64,000 bases of DNA from Methanocalculus natronophilus. GTDB lineage: Archaea; Halobacteriota; Methanomicrobia; Methanomicrobiales; Methanocorpusculaceae. The DNA lies in NCBI RefSeq assembly GCF_038751955.1, contig NZ_JBCEXH010000004.1, forward strand, positions 1 through 64,000, in the 5' to 3' direction. The translations under genes and the position numbers were made by a program. The notes beneath the pieces are model-generated. The model made no database searches. It was not told the origin of the DNA and saw only the letters and a program-made list of their open reading frames with translations. How positions within the stretch are numbered: the stretch's first letter is position 1; every line of letters starts with the position of its first letter. Positions 24,748 to 34,117 of this stretch are shown here, in pieces.

Positions 24748-25461
24748 ATGGCTATTCGAACAGTGTCAAATTATCTGCGACTGTCCCAACGACAGCATTA
24801 TATTATTGACACGCTCGCATACCATGCAAAGAATCTGTACAATGTTGCATTGTACAATACCCGGCAGCATTACTTTGAATATTGCGAAAACATTTCGGTT
24901 CTCCAGACGATTCGGCCGGATATTGCATCAAAGGTCACCACCTGTGTCGGTTCCTTTCTCCCCTATACCCGGAAGAAAGACTTTCCCTACAAAGATATCT
25001 CAAATTATGCCCGGTCCCGCCAGAATGAGAACTATCCGCTGCTCCATAGTGATGTTGCGCAGCAGACCATCAGAAGTGTTGAAGAAGCGTACAGCTCGTA
25101 TTTTGCACTCATGCGGATCTACCACTCCGGCGGACTCCCACACCGACCACGTCTTCCACGCTATCTGGAGAAGGATGGTCGGTACAAACTGGCTTTTCCT
25201 GCGTCACATATCACGATCCGAAACGGCAATGTCACCCTCGGCATGGCACGAATGTTTAAAAAACAGCATGGTTTAACCGGGAAAGAACTGACCTTCAAAA
25301 TTCCGCCACATATCCAGCCAAACCAGATCCGTGAAGTGACTATTGTTCCAGTCCATAACGGGAAGGTATACAAGATCGATTTTGCGTATACTGTTCCCGT
25401 ACAACCAACATTTTTACATCCTGACCATTATCCTCAGCGCTTTTACCACCTCCTTCCCTGA
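24748..25461 (+). pseudogene. tnpB: Truncated TnpB (IS605/IS1341 family RNA-guided nuclease), N-terminal half
   Basis: 237 residues remain of a family that is usually about 370-430. The N-terminal recognition half is clear: RLSQRQHYIIDTLAYHAKNLYNVALY, then LHSDVAQQTIRSVEEAYSSYFAL, GLPHRPRLPRYL and the KIDFAYTVP strand. The frame stops before the RuvC aspartate/glutamate motifs and the zinc finger, so no nuclease activity is possible. No tnpA is adjacent. The 3' end abuts a broken hicB gene. Confidence 0.85.
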
Positions 25462-25481
25462 AAGGACTGGCAGTTTAGATA

Positions 25482-25705
25482 TCATAGGTTGATGGCAACA
25501 AATGTCTCTTTTCGTCCTTCTTTCTGATAGAGTGGAACACCATCCTGTGCAAGCGAACGAAGATGAAGTTCGATTGCTTCGGCAATATTCTTCTTTGCCT
25601 CCTCCTCATTTTTTCCTTGAGAGATGCACCCCGGAAGTGCGGAACTGTAGCGATATACCATCCATCCTCATCCTGTTCAAGAAAAATTATAAAATTCAAA
25701 TCCAT
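25482..25705 (-). pseudogene. hicB: HicB-like antitoxin with single-base frameshift
   Basis: From ATG 25705 the minus strand gives MDLNFIIFLEQDEDGWYIATVPHF. The frame is lost near 25631-25637, and the +1 frame continues PGCISQGKNEEEAKKN then IAEAIELHLRSLAQDGVPL and ends FVAINL. Together this is a complete HicB N-terminal fold (about 75 residues) broken by a one-base deletion. No hicA toxin is adjacent on either side. Confidence 0.75.
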
Positions 25706-26101
25706 CCACTCCAACCCGTTCTCTCATTTTATCCATAATTCTACACCTGGGTTCTCTAGCATTTGGTGAATAAATAACCTTCTGATAGACTGGCAACCAT
25801 GGCGAGGGATTGCGTGAGTGATTGCGTGCATAATCTTTTGATAGCTACCCCACAAAAGCTCACAGCCAATTTCCTTTGCGTGTGTGAGATAGCTCCGTGG
25901 TAGTCTGTTAGACCCGGAACACACCAGAAGGGAATATGCGAATCACAGAAGCAGCGAGGTCTTTGAGATGGAAGCCATGGTTCTGTCAAAGGTTGTGCAC
26001 CATGCCCGGATCCGGATGATTGATCAGACCCCCTCCACCTTTATAATCGAATACTACATACGTCTGCCCATCAAACAATTCGGTAGCAACGAGGATCAAC
26101 C
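25706..26101. other. Intergenic region without recognisable gene
   Basis: About 400 bases between the hicB pseudogene and the ABC transporter. Short frames occur on both strands but show no family resemblance. The final bases, GAGGATCAACC, supply the ribosome site for the GTG start at 26102. An A/T-rich CCTTTATAATCG near 26038-26049 could be the TATA box. Confidence 0.35.
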
Positions 26102-27925
26102 GTGTCGACCATCAGAAACGCCAGCTCCATTCTCTACTATCTCTTTGGCCCCTTCAAGAAGCTGCTTGCTCTGTATCTTCTTGCGGTGATAGTACTTGCG
26201 GGGCTGGAAGTTTTCCGGGTGTCGCTTGTCTATCCGATCATTAATTTCGGGCTTGATGTTGATAACCAGCACCGGCTGCTTGACACATTTTTTGATCTGA
26301 TCCTCCCTGCATCAGTGCATCCGTTCCTCGCCTCGGCACTGCTGCTCCTTCTGACAACTGGTGTGATTGCCGGCTTTTATGCTGTGGTTGCATATGCCGG
26401 AGCATATGTCTTTGCAACAGTCCGTGATTCACTCGATCGGCGTATCTTTGCCCGCCTGATTGGAAATGATTACAGCTACTTTGCAGCAAAAAAGCAGGGG
26501 GATCTGCTGTATATCGGGCAGGGGGCAGTGACAGAAGGTGGACAGGCTATTAAAAGCTTCATGGAATGTATCAAGAACTCACTGATGGCCCTCCTCTACC
26601 TGCTGTTTATCTTGTATCTCTCGTTCTGGCTGACGGTAGCACTTCTCATCCTGGGTGCAGTGTATGCCATCCTTATCAGGCAGCAGCTCTTCACCCGTGT
26701 ATACAGAAACAGCTCGATTTTAAATGCAGCACTTATGGAGAAGTCGGTTGCCTACCAGGAGTTCATCTCAGGTATCAAGACGATCTTCATCACCGGCTCC
26801 CATTCCTTCTGGGCTGATAGGTATGATGCTGCGGTCCGCAAGCTCAAGAAGGCATATACCTTTGTTCAGGCACTCGGTAAACTCCCCTCCATCATCAATG
26901 ACTTTCTCATGTTCTCGATCATCGCGCTTGGTGCGGTTGTGCTGTATGTGTCGACAGGCGGGGATTTCCTCTCGTACATCGGACTTTTCGGGACATTCAT
27001 GCTTGCATTGTACCGTCTTGTTCCTGCAGCAACCCAGGCGCAGACCAATCTGACGTCAATGGTACAGTATCTCCCGGCGCTTGAACTCATCTATGCAGAA
27101 CTGAGCCGTGAGGACGGTGAGCGGGAGAAGCGGGCGAAAGAGGGGCAGGGCAAGCCGTTTGCATTCAGAGACTCAATCCGGTTTCAGAATGTTTATTTCC
27201 GCTATCCTGCTGCAACACGGGATACGATTCGTGATGTCTCCTTTGAGATACAAAAGAAGTCAACAGTTGCAATTGTCGGGGATTCCGGATCTGGGAAGAC
27301 GACGATTGCCAATCTCCTTGCCCTTCTGTATACGCCGGATAGGGGGGTGATCGCAGTCGATGGAACAGATGTACATGAATATGATCCCAGAGAGTACCTG
27401 CGAGCTCTTGGCTACATCGGCCAGGAGACGTTTATCTATCACGATACAATCGGAGAGAATATCCGGTTTGGGCTCCACTGCACCGATGAAGAGATTATCG
27501 CTGCCGCACAACGTGCGGATGCCCATTCATTCATCATGGCAACCGATCATGGCTATGATACCATCATTGGCGATCAGGGCATGAAGCTCTCAGGCGGCCA
27601 GCGGCAGCGGGTTGCGATCGCACGAATTATTCTTCGGAACCCGGAGATCCTGCTCCTGGATGAGGCAACAAGTTCGCTTGACAATATCTCTGAGAAGCGG
27701 ATTGTTGATGCAATCCAGCAGCTCTCAAAGAATATGACGGTGATCACAATTGCCCACCGGCTCTCAACAATTCAGAATGCGGATGTGATCTATGTGTTAA
27801 GTGAGGGGAGGATAGTGGAGAGCGGGAGCCATGAAGAGCTGCTGGGGCGGAGAGGAGAGTACTATCGGTTGTATCTTGGGCAGGAGAGGGAAGAGAAGAA
27901 CGAGAAGAACGAGCTATCTTCCTGA
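26102..27925 (+). CDS. ABC transporter, fused permease-ATPase (PglK/MsbA-type lipid-linked glycan flippase)
   Basis: 607 residues. An N-terminal six-helix membrane domain (about 1-330) is followed by an ATPase: Walker A GDSGSGKTT, Q-loop YIGQETF, signature LSGGQRQRVAIAR, Walker B EILLLDEATSSLD and H-loop IAHRLST. Half-transporters of this type dimerise and flip lipid-linked oligosaccharides (PglK) or lipids (MsbA). Placement between aglB and sugar-nucleotide genes favours a role in exporting the glycan-lipid used by AglB. Start GTG 26102 after GAGGATCA. Confidence 0.9.
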   Translation: MSTIRNASSILYYLFGPFKKLLALYLLAVIVLAGLEVFRVSLVYPIINFGLDVDNQHRLLDTFFDLILPASVHPFLASALLLLLTTGVIAGFYAVVAYAGAYVFATVRDSLDRRIFARLIGNDYSYFAAKKQGDLLYIGQGAVTEGGQAIKSFMECIKNSLMALLYLLFILYLSFWLTVALLILGAVYAILIRQQLFTRVYRNSSILNAALMEKSVAYQEFISGIKTIFITGSHSFWADRYDAAVRKLKKAYTFVQALGKLPSIINDFLMFSIIALGAVVLYVSTGGDFLSYIGLFGTFMLALYRLVPAATQAQTNLTSMVQYLPALELIYAELSREDGEREKRAKEGQGKPFAFRDSIRFQNVYFRYPAATRDTIRDVSFEIQKKSTVAIVGDSGSGKTTIANLLALLYTPDRGVIAVDGTDVHEYDPREYLRALGYIGQETFIYHDTIGENIRFGLHCTDEEIIAAAQRADAHSFIMATDHGYDTIIGDQGMKLSGGQRQRVAIARIILRNPEILLLDEATSSLDNISEKRIVDAIQQLSKNMTVITIAHRLSTIQNADVIYVLSEGRIVESGSHEELLGRRGEYYRLYLGQEREEKNEKNELSS

Positions 27926-28050
27926 AGTTTTCTGGTGGCTGAACTGGATTGGACTGTGGTGCTGTTCTCAGCCGCCCCTTACCAGAGCACTTATCAAAGC
28001 ACTTATCGCTTTCTGTACGAATAGTATGAAGAGAGGTGCATTGTCAGCAC

Positions 28051-29310
28051 ATGGTTTTAACAGAACATCCGGATCCCACAGTCTGCGTCGTCGGCCTCGG
28101 GTATGTCGGCTACCCGCTCGCATGTGCATTTGCTGAAAAGATCCAGACGATCGGCTATGACGTCGATGCGAAGAAGATCGCCGCGATCAACGCTACCCCC
28201 GGCAACCTAATCGAGGCGACGACTGATCCAACGCCGATAGGAACTGCAGATATTGTCATCGTTGCTGTCCCGACACCGGTCACAAAGGCCAAGGATCCTG
28301 ATATCTCGTATATCGTCTCTGCCGGGGAGACGGTGGGGAAGCAGATGAAAGCAGGTGCGATCGTTGTTCTTGAATCAACCGTCTACCCCGGCCTCACCGA
28401 GGAGGTCTTCGTCCCGGCGCTTGAGCGTGCATCAGGCCTTGTCTGCGGCCGCGACTTCTTCGTCGGCTACTCGCCTGAGCGGATCAACCCGGGCGACGAC
28501 GACCATACCCTCGAGAAGATCACAAAAGTCGTCGCCGGCATGGACGAGGCAACCGCGGCCCGGCTCGCCGCCCTGTATGGAATGATCACAACTGTCCATC
28601 TTGCGCCTGACATCCGGACAGCTGAGGCGGCAAAAGTGATCGAGAATGTCCAGCGGGACTTAAATATCGCTCTGATGAACGAGCTTGCGATCATCTTCGG
28701 CAGGATGGGTATCGACACCCGGGCAGTCCTTGAGGCGGCTGCCACCAAGTGGAACTTCCACCGCTACCGGCCGGGCCTCGTCGGCGGCCACTGCATCCCG
28801 GTTGACCCTTACTATCTGGTGATGAAGGCAGAAGAGCTCGGCTACCACCCGCAGGTGATCCTGGCCGGCCGGGCGATCAACGACGCGATGCCCCGGCATG
28901 TTGCCCAGCTGGCGATCAAGGAGCTGAACCGGGCAGGCAGGGTGATCAAAGGCTCCCGCCTCCTCATCATGGGCCTTACCTACAAGGAGAATGTCCCTGA
29001 CACTCGTGAGAGCCCGGTGGAGGAGATGATCCGGGAGTTAAAAGAGTTTGAGATCGAGGTCTATGGGTACGACCCCCTCCTCAGGGCAGAGGATATCGAG
29101 TATTTTGGGGCGCGACCTGTGACATCGCTTGGAGAGATTGGTGGCCCGGTTGACTGCATTGTGATCAATGCCCCACACGCGTCTTTCTCAGAACTGACGC
29201 TGGAGACGGTCTGCGGGATCTGCAATGGCAAACCGATCGTTGTTGATGTGACCGGTATGTTGCGGAATGATATAAAGGTCAGGGAAGAATGTGTTTACAG
29301 AACTTTGTAG
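28051..29310 (+). CDS. UDP-N-acetyl-hexosamine 6-dehydrogenase (WecC/WbpA/TviB family)
   Basis: About 419 residues from ATG 28051 (GTG 28036 possible). [20 protein letters not shown] is the NAD motif, followed by [21 protein letters not shown] and the catalytic cysteine in [14 protein letters not shown], then [16 protein letters not shown] in the C-terminal domain. [10 protein letters not shown] distinguishes the UDP-GlcNAc/ManNAc group from the UDP-glucose dehydrogenase at 7476. It forms UDP-HexNAc-uronic acids for the glycan. Its end runs into a fragment of an unrelated ABC transporter gene. Confidence 0.9.
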   Translation: MVLTEHPDPTVCVVGLGYVGYPLACAFAEKIQTIGYDVDAKKIAAINATPGNLIEATTDPTPIGTADIVIVAVPTPVTKAKDPDISYIVSAGETVGKQMKAGAIVVLESTVYPGLTEEVFVPALERASGLVCGRDFFVGYSPERINPGDDDHTLEKITKVVAGMDEATAARLAALYGMITTVHLAPDIRTAEAAKVIENVQRDLNIALMNELAIIFGRMGIDTRAVLEAAATKWNFHRYRPGLVGGHCIPVDPYYLVMKAEELGYHPQVILAGRAINDAMPRHVAQLAIKELNRAGRVIKGSRLLIMGLTYKENVPDTRESPVEEMIRELKEFEIEVYGYDPLLRAEDIEYFGARPVTSLGEIGGPVDCIVINAPHASFSELTLETVCGICNGKPIVVDVTGMLRNDIKVREECVYRTL

Positions 29311-29720
29311 CTCCGGATGACCAGATTATCGCCGCTGCAGAGCGTGCCAACATCCACACCTTCATCGCCGCCCTCCCGGATGGCTATGACGCAATCGTCG
29401 GCGACCAGGGGCTGAAGCTCTCCGGCGGCGAGAAGCAGCGGATCGCGATCGCCCGCGCCCTCGTCCGCGAGCCCGAGATCTTGGTGCTGGACGAGGCGAC
29501 GAGCAACCTGGACAACGAGTCAGAGGCGATCGTCCAGGCATCCATCAACCAGATATCAGAGACGATCACCACCTTTATCATCGCCCACCGGCTCTCGACG
29601 ATCCGAAGGGCAGATACGATCTATGTGATGAGCAAGGGGAGGATCGTTGAGAGCGGGGGACATGAGGAGTTGCTGGAGAGGAAGGGGAAGTACTGGGAGT
29701 TGTATGAAAGTGGGGTGTGA
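29311..29720 (+). pseudogene. C-terminal fragment of a second flippase-type ABC transporter
   Basis: The frame entering from 29289 reads [53 protein letters not shown] and [12 protein letters not shown]: the last ~135 residues of an ATP-binding domain with signature, Walker B and H-loop but no Walker A, Q-loop or membrane domain. It closely parallels, but is not identical to, the end of the intact gene at 26102-27925 and is more GC-rich. It joins the dehydrogenase gene without a spacer, indicating a deletion or recombination junction at about 29310. Confidence 0.85.
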
Positions 29721-29762
29721 ATGAGATGATGATATTCATTATTGTGATTGAAGGAGATCTGA

Positions 29763-32180
29763 ATGATTTCTATTGATTCACAGAAAAAAATCAAATTCGG
29801 CTCGAAAGCCGAGACGCTTGCACAAATCAATAATTTATCATTATCATGTACGATACCGCCCTTCACATTCTTCTCTCGAAAAGACTGGAGAATTCAGTCA
29901 GCTTCTCTGCTGGAAAAGATATCAAAATCATTCCAACCTTATCTTGTTGCAGTACGCAGCTCGGCAGCCTGTGAAGACGGAATCGGTCTGTCAAATGCCG
30001 GGGCATTTGAATCTATCCTCAATATTAATCCAGACAATACAAAAGAACTTCGTGAAGCGATTGAAAAGGTATTCGCCTCTTATCCTGAACAGGATGAAGC
30101 AGATCAGGTTCTTGTTCAACAGATGGTTACAGGGATTGCCGTCAGTGGTGTCATCCTAACCCGCTTCGTTGATGATGGATCTCCCTATTATGTGCTCAAC
30201 TATGATGACGAGACCGGCCGAACCGATTCCATCACAGGCGGTACCGGCGTTCACAAGACGGTGATGGTGTACCGGAAATATAAGGAAGAATATTTCGATT
30301 CTCCCCGTGTCCGAAAGATGCTTGCTTTAGCTCAGGAAATTGAAGAGATCTGCGGGTGGGTCCCCCTTGATATTGAGTTTGCTATTGATCATGATGGCTC
30401 CGTGTATCTATTACAGGTTCGGAGGATCAGCACCGTTGGAGGCTGGCATCCGGATACAGAACACCGGGTATCTCGTGTAATCCCTCAGGTAGAACGTTTT
30501 ATTGAGCACCTCTCTGCACGAAGAAAAGGTCTTTTCGGGGCATCGTCAATATTTGGCAATATGCCGGATTGGAATCCGGCAGAACTGATCGGTCCAATCC
30601 CTTCTCCCCTCGCCGCATCACTCTTCCGAAAACTGATCTCTTCGAATGCCTGGAGTGTTGCACGGGCGCAGATTGGCTACCATAAGATACCCCGTACAGA
30701 GTTGATGGTGCTCATCGGCGGACGGGCATATATTGATGTCCGGGCCAGTTTCAACTCATTTCTCCCAAAAGGGATCCCTGAAGAGATTGGAGAGAAGCTG
30801 ATCAATGCATGGCTTGCCAGACTCTCGGCCAACCCAAGTCTCCATGATAAAGTCGAGTTTGAGGTCGCCCACACAGTGCTGGACTTCACATTTGATACCG
30901 TATTTGCTGAGCGATATGGTGACGTTCTAACTCCTGAGGAGACTTGTATCTTCAAAGCCTGCCTACAGGAATTTACGAACAATGCTCTTGATATGACCGC
31001 TGCTGGCAGCCTGCCAAAGGCACTCTCCAGAATTGATAGCCTGGCAGAGGAACAGAGCAATGGTGCCCTTGAAATCAAGACAGAGAGCCCTGTTGCTCTG
31101 GCAGCGTTTATTGCCGATCTTCTGGAAGACTGTATTCAGTATGGCACCATTCCGTTTACCATTATTGCCCGGCACGGGTTCATAGCTGAGACGCTGCTTC
31201 GCTCTGCCATACAACGTGGCGCGATCACCAGGGAAAGGGTCGCTGAGTTCAAATCATCATTCAATACTATTATGGGTGAACTTGCACGTGATACGCAGGC
31301 GGTTTGTGAAGGCCGCCTCGATGAAGCTGTATTTCACGAGCGCTACGGTCACCTGCGTCCCGGTACTTTTGATATTATGTCACCCTGCTATCGGGATCGA
31401 CCCGATCTCTTTGACAACTGCAACATAGCAGATAGAGCCGATCATCAGGGTCCATTCACTTTAACAGATGAGGAAGAGCAGGCAATCAATACTCTTTTGC
31501 AAAAGGCGGGCGTTGGCTCCATAGACGCAGAAGGACTCTTTGCATATGCTCAGGCAGCAATTTGCGGGAGGGAGTATGGGAAGTTTGTCTTCTCCCGCAA
31601 CCTTTCAGCAGCGCTTGAGGCGATTGCATCATGGGGTGAGTTCTATACCCTCGGGAGAGAGGATCTTTCTTATCTCACAATTGATGATATCATCGACAGC
31701 TGCTACACCTCAACGCGGGATGAAATGACATCTGTCCTGATGCAGAAAGTAGATCAGGCACGCATCGGACAATCTTTTGCCAAACTGTTGAAACTCAGCT
31801 ATCTGATTCGTGGTGTCCGGGACATTCATGTCGTACCTATCCACCGCTCTGAGCCGAACTTCATTACACAGAAGAAGATCGAGAGGCCTTGCAAGTTCCT
31901 TGATGCAACAACGCTCAATTCAGGCTCATTGAAAGATTATATCATCTGTATCGACAATGCGGACCCCGGTTTTGACTGGATCTTTTCAAAGGGTATTGCA
32001 GGATTAATTACTAAATATGGGGGGGCAAACTCTCATATGGCGATCCGTTGTGCCGAACTGCAGCTGCCTGCTGCCATCGGCTGTGGTGAGGATCTCTTTG
32101 AAAGGTTACGGAACTGCCGGAAGATTGTACTGAATTGTGAATCAAGGGTAATCAGACCTCTGGGGTATTATGAGGGGTAG
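29763..32180 (+). CDS. L-glutamine kinase-like enzyme (Cj1418 type, PEP-synthase fold)
   Basis: 805 residues. An N-terminal ATP-grasp/PEP-synthase-type domain contains VAVRSSAACEDG, VLVQQMV and DIEFAIDHDGSVYLLQVRR. A central region has NMPDWNPAELIG, typical of this subfamily. The C-terminal swivelling phosphohistidine domain has GGANSHMAIRCAELQLPAAIG with the catalytic His at residue 758. The Campylobacter jejuni homologue Cj1418 uses ATP to phosphorylate the side-chain amide nitrogen of glutamine. No pyruvate-binding barrel is present, so it is not PEP synthase. The stop overlaps the next gene by 11 bases; the three following genes are the cognate pathway partners. Confidence 0.83.
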   Translation: MISIDSQKKIKFGSKAETLAQINNLSLSCTIPPFTFFSRKDWRIQSASLLEKISKSFQPYLVAVRSSAACEDGIGLSNAGAFESILNINPDNTKELREAIEKVFASYPEQDEADQVLVQQMVTGIAVSGVILTRFVDDGSPYYVLNYDDETGRTDSITGGTGVHKTVMVYRKYKEEYFDSPRVRKMLALAQEIEEICGWVPLDIEFAIDHDGSVYLLQVRRISTVGGWHPDTEHRVSRVIPQVERFIEHLSARRKGLFGASSIFGNMPDWNPAELIGPIPSPLAASLFRKLISSNAWSVARAQIGYHKIPRTELMVLIGGRAYIDVRASFNSFLPKGIPEEIGEKLINAWLARLSANPSLHDKVEFEVAHTVLDFTFDTVFAERYGDVLTPEETCIFKACLQEFTNNALDMTAAGSLPKALSRIDSLAEEQSNGALEIKTESPVALAAFIADLLEDCIQYGTIPFTIIARHGFIAETLLRSAIQRGAITRERVAEFKSSFNTIMGELARDTQAVCEGRLDEAVFHERYGHLRPGTFDIMSPCYRDRPDLFDNCNIADRADHQGPFTLTDEEEQAINTLLQKAGVGSIDAEGLFAYAQAAICGREYGKFVFSRNLSAALEAIASWGEFYTLGREDLSYLTIDDIIDSCYTSTRDEMTSVLMQKVDQARIGQSFAKLLKLSYLIRGVRDIHVVPIHRSEPNFITQKKIERPCKFLDATTLNSGSLKDYIICIDNADPGFDWIFSKGIAGLITKYGGANSHMAIRCAELQLPAAIGCGEDLFERLRNCRKIVLNCESRVIRPLGYYEG

Positions 32181-32817
32181 TACGGATCTCCGTCTGGGTC
32201 TATCCATGCGGGTTGTGGAAGCGACCGGATATGTTGAGCCTCGTGATGCCCTGGCACAGGACTGGTCGGTCTTTTTAAAGCGTGTACTTCCGGACGCCCA
32301 CTGGATTCCTGTACCCAATATTGGGAAGGATGTTAGTGAATTAATTGAGTACTGGGGTTTGAATGGTTTCATCCTGACAGGTGGGAACAATATCCATGAT
32401 GCTCCAATACGTGATGAAACCGAATTGACTATGCTGGAGTATGCAACCCGGAATACATTGCCGGTCCTTGGGGTCTGCCGGGGGATGCAGATGATCTGCC
32501 ATTACTATAATCAGAGTCCTCTCCCCTGCCAGAATCCTCACAACCATGTTGCAACAATCCACAGGGTACATTTGACAGACAATTTTCTGCAATGGGATGA
32601 AGATGAATTGACGGTCAACTCATTCCATGAGCAGTGTGTGGGTACAGGCGATCATTTTAGAGGAGAGTTAAAGTCATTTGCCATTGCCGATGATGGACTT
32701 GTTGAGGGGGTCATAAATGCCGAAAAGACGTTGCTTGGTATCATGTGGCATCCCGAGAGAGAGAATCCGGCGTCAGACTTTGACGAATATCTAATTAGAA
32801 CTTTCTTTTCGAGATAA
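32170..32817 (+). CDS. Gamma-glutamyl-CDP-amidate hydrolase-like class I amidotransferase (Cj1417 type)
   Basis: 215 residues. Class I glutaminase fold with the nucleophile C103 in LGVCRGMQM and the H194/E196 pair in MWHPERE. The substrate-side FILTGGNNIHD matches the gamma-glutamyl hydrolase/GATase group. In C. jejuni Cj1417 removes glutamate from L-gamma-glutamyl-CDP-amidate, releasing cytidine diphosphoramidate. No synthase domain is attached. The start ATG lies inside the end of the glutamine-kinase gene, so translation is coupled. Confidence 0.82.
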   Translation: MRGSTDLRLGLSMRVVEATGYVEPRDALAQDWSVFLKRVLPDAHWIPVPNIGKDVSELIEYWGLNGFILTGGNNIHDAPIRDETELTMLEYATRNTLPVLGVCRGMQMICHYYNQSPLPCQNPHNHVATIHRVHLTDNFLQWDEDELTVNSFHEQCVGTGDHFRGELKSFAIADDGLVEGVINAEKTLLGIMWHPERENPASDFDEYLIRTFFSR

Positions 32818-32828
32818 GAGGAATAAAA

Positions 32829-33569
32829 ATGCGTGGAATCATACTTGCAGCAGGACGCGGTTCACGACTGGACCGAAGAACCGATGACAGGCCGAAATGC
32901 CTGGTGGAGCTATCCGGACATCCGCTATTAGAGTGGCAACTGGGAGCGATGCATAATGCAGGCATCGATGATATTCTTGTTGTCAGAGGATATCGCGGTG
33001 AGATGATAAAAGGAGCATTTGAGGTGCGTGATAACCCCGACTGGCCGCAGACACACATGGTAGCAAGCCTGATGTGTGCCCATGAATGGCTTGCTGAGGA
33101 TGAGTGTATTATATCATACTCTGATATCGTGTATGGTGCAGATGCCATTACTCAGTTGAGTAATGCGGATGGATCACTTGCCATCCTCTATGATACACGG
33201 TGGCGCGAACTCTGGCAGGAGCGGTTTGATGATCCGCTCTCTGATGCAGAGAGTTTCTCTGTTGATGAGAATGGAAATATTCTGGATATTGGGCGGAAAG
33301 GAGTTTCATTTGATGATATCCATGGACAATACATGGGTTTGTTGAAGTTCACTCCTGAATCATACCGGTGGATTGCTACACTGCTTGATAATCAGGTCGA
33401 GTTGAAGAACAAACTGGATATGACGTCTCTACTATCACGCCTTATTCAGGACGGACATTCTATTCAGGGAGTACCCTGGGATGGGGTATGGTGCGAGGTT
33501 GATGATGGATCTGATCTTGAAGTTGCTGAAGGAAAGGTTCGGGCAGGAGAGCTTGTTTTTCCCAAATAG
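32829..33569 (+). CDS. CTP:phosphoglutamine cytidylyltransferase-like enzyme (Cj1416 type)
   Basis: 246 residues, single GT-A-like nucleotidyltransferase domain: GIILAAGRGSRLDRRTDDRPKCL, the LSGHPLLEWQL acceptor strand, YSDIVYG as metal-binding DxV/D region and WCEVDDGSDLEVAE near the C-terminus, resembling phosphocholine cytidylyltransferase-type proteins. In the Campylobacter pathway Cj1416 joins CMP from CTP to the phosphoryl group of glutamine phosphate. Eleven bases separate it from the preceding gene. Confidence 0.82.
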   Translation: MRGIILAAGRGSRLDRRTDDRPKCLVELSGHPLLEWQLGAMHNAGIDDILVVRGYRGEMIKGAFEVRDNPDWPQTHMVASLMCAHEWLAEDECIISYSDIVYGADAITQLSNADGSLAILYDTRWRELWQERFDDPLSDAESFSVDENGNILDIGRKGVSFDDIHGQYMGLLKFTPESYRWIATLLDNQVELKNKLDMTSLLSRLIQDGHSIQGVPWDGVWCEVDDGSDLEVAEGKVRAGELVFPK

Positions 33570-33598
33570 TTCAAAACGATTTGTTGAGGTTCTCTGAT

Positions 33599-34117
33599 AT
33601 GATCATATGGCTGGTAGGGTTGTCCGGGTCAGGGAAGACAACCATTGGAAGAGAGATGTATAAGCTCTGGAAGCCTCATGCTCCAAATACCGTCATGGTT
33701 GATGGGGACGATGTCCGGAGGATACTTGGCTGTGATACCGAGCCCCGTGACTATACAATGGAGGGGCGAAGAAATCTGGCCATGCAATATGCTGAGATCT
33801 GTTTATGGCTGGATGAACAGGATATTAATGTGATCTGCTGTACCATCAGTAACTTTGAAGATATCTATATCAATAATCGGGAGCGGTTTTCTAAGTACTA
33901 TCAGGTCTTTATTGATGCACCAATTGAACTTCTGAAAAAGAGAGATCCGAAGGGTCTTTACAGCCGGGCAGCAGCGGGTACAGAAACAAATGTTGTTGGG
34001 ATCGATCTTCCCTTCACCCCTCCAAAAACTTCTGATTATACAATTTGTAATGATGAAACAGCACCCAGCCCTGAAGACATCGCTTATGGTATTTTAAAAG
34101 CAGCGGGGATTGTATGA
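33599..34117 (+). CDS. Cytidine diphosphoramidate 3'-kinase-like enzyme (Cj1415 type, APS-kinase fold)
   Basis: 172 residues from ATG 33599, preceded by TTGAGGT (the frame extends six codons further up without conservation). MIIWLVGLSGSGKTT has the P-loop with K13; VDGDDVRRILGCD matches the APS-kinase DGDxVR motif; GLYSRAAAG fits the substrate loop. True APS kinases phosphorylate the 3'-OH of adenylyl sulfate. The C. jejuni Cj1415 enzyme of this subfamily phosphorylates the 3'-OH of cytidine diphosphoramidate. No sulfurylase or PAPS gene is nearby, favouring the latter. Overlaps the next gene by 4 bases. Confidence 0.8.
   Translation: MIIWLVGLSGSGKTTIGREMYKLWKPHAPNTVMVDGDDVRRILGCDTEPRDYTMEGRRNLAMQYAEICLWLDEQDINVICCTISNFEDIYINNRERFSKYYQVFIDAPIELLKKRDPKGLYSRAAAGTETNVVGIDLPFTPPKTSDYTICNDETAPSPEDIAYGILKAAGIV

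Noticed and set aside
25756-25989. Minus-strand frame upstream of the ABC transporter
   Set aside because: No start site, no recognisable domain, and two overlapping frames are equally open; treated as non-coding.
29763-32180. Phosphoenolpyruvate synthase
   Set aside because: It has the nucleotide and phosphohistidine domains but no C-terminal PEP/pyruvate barrel, and its neighbours match the glutamine-kinase pathway.
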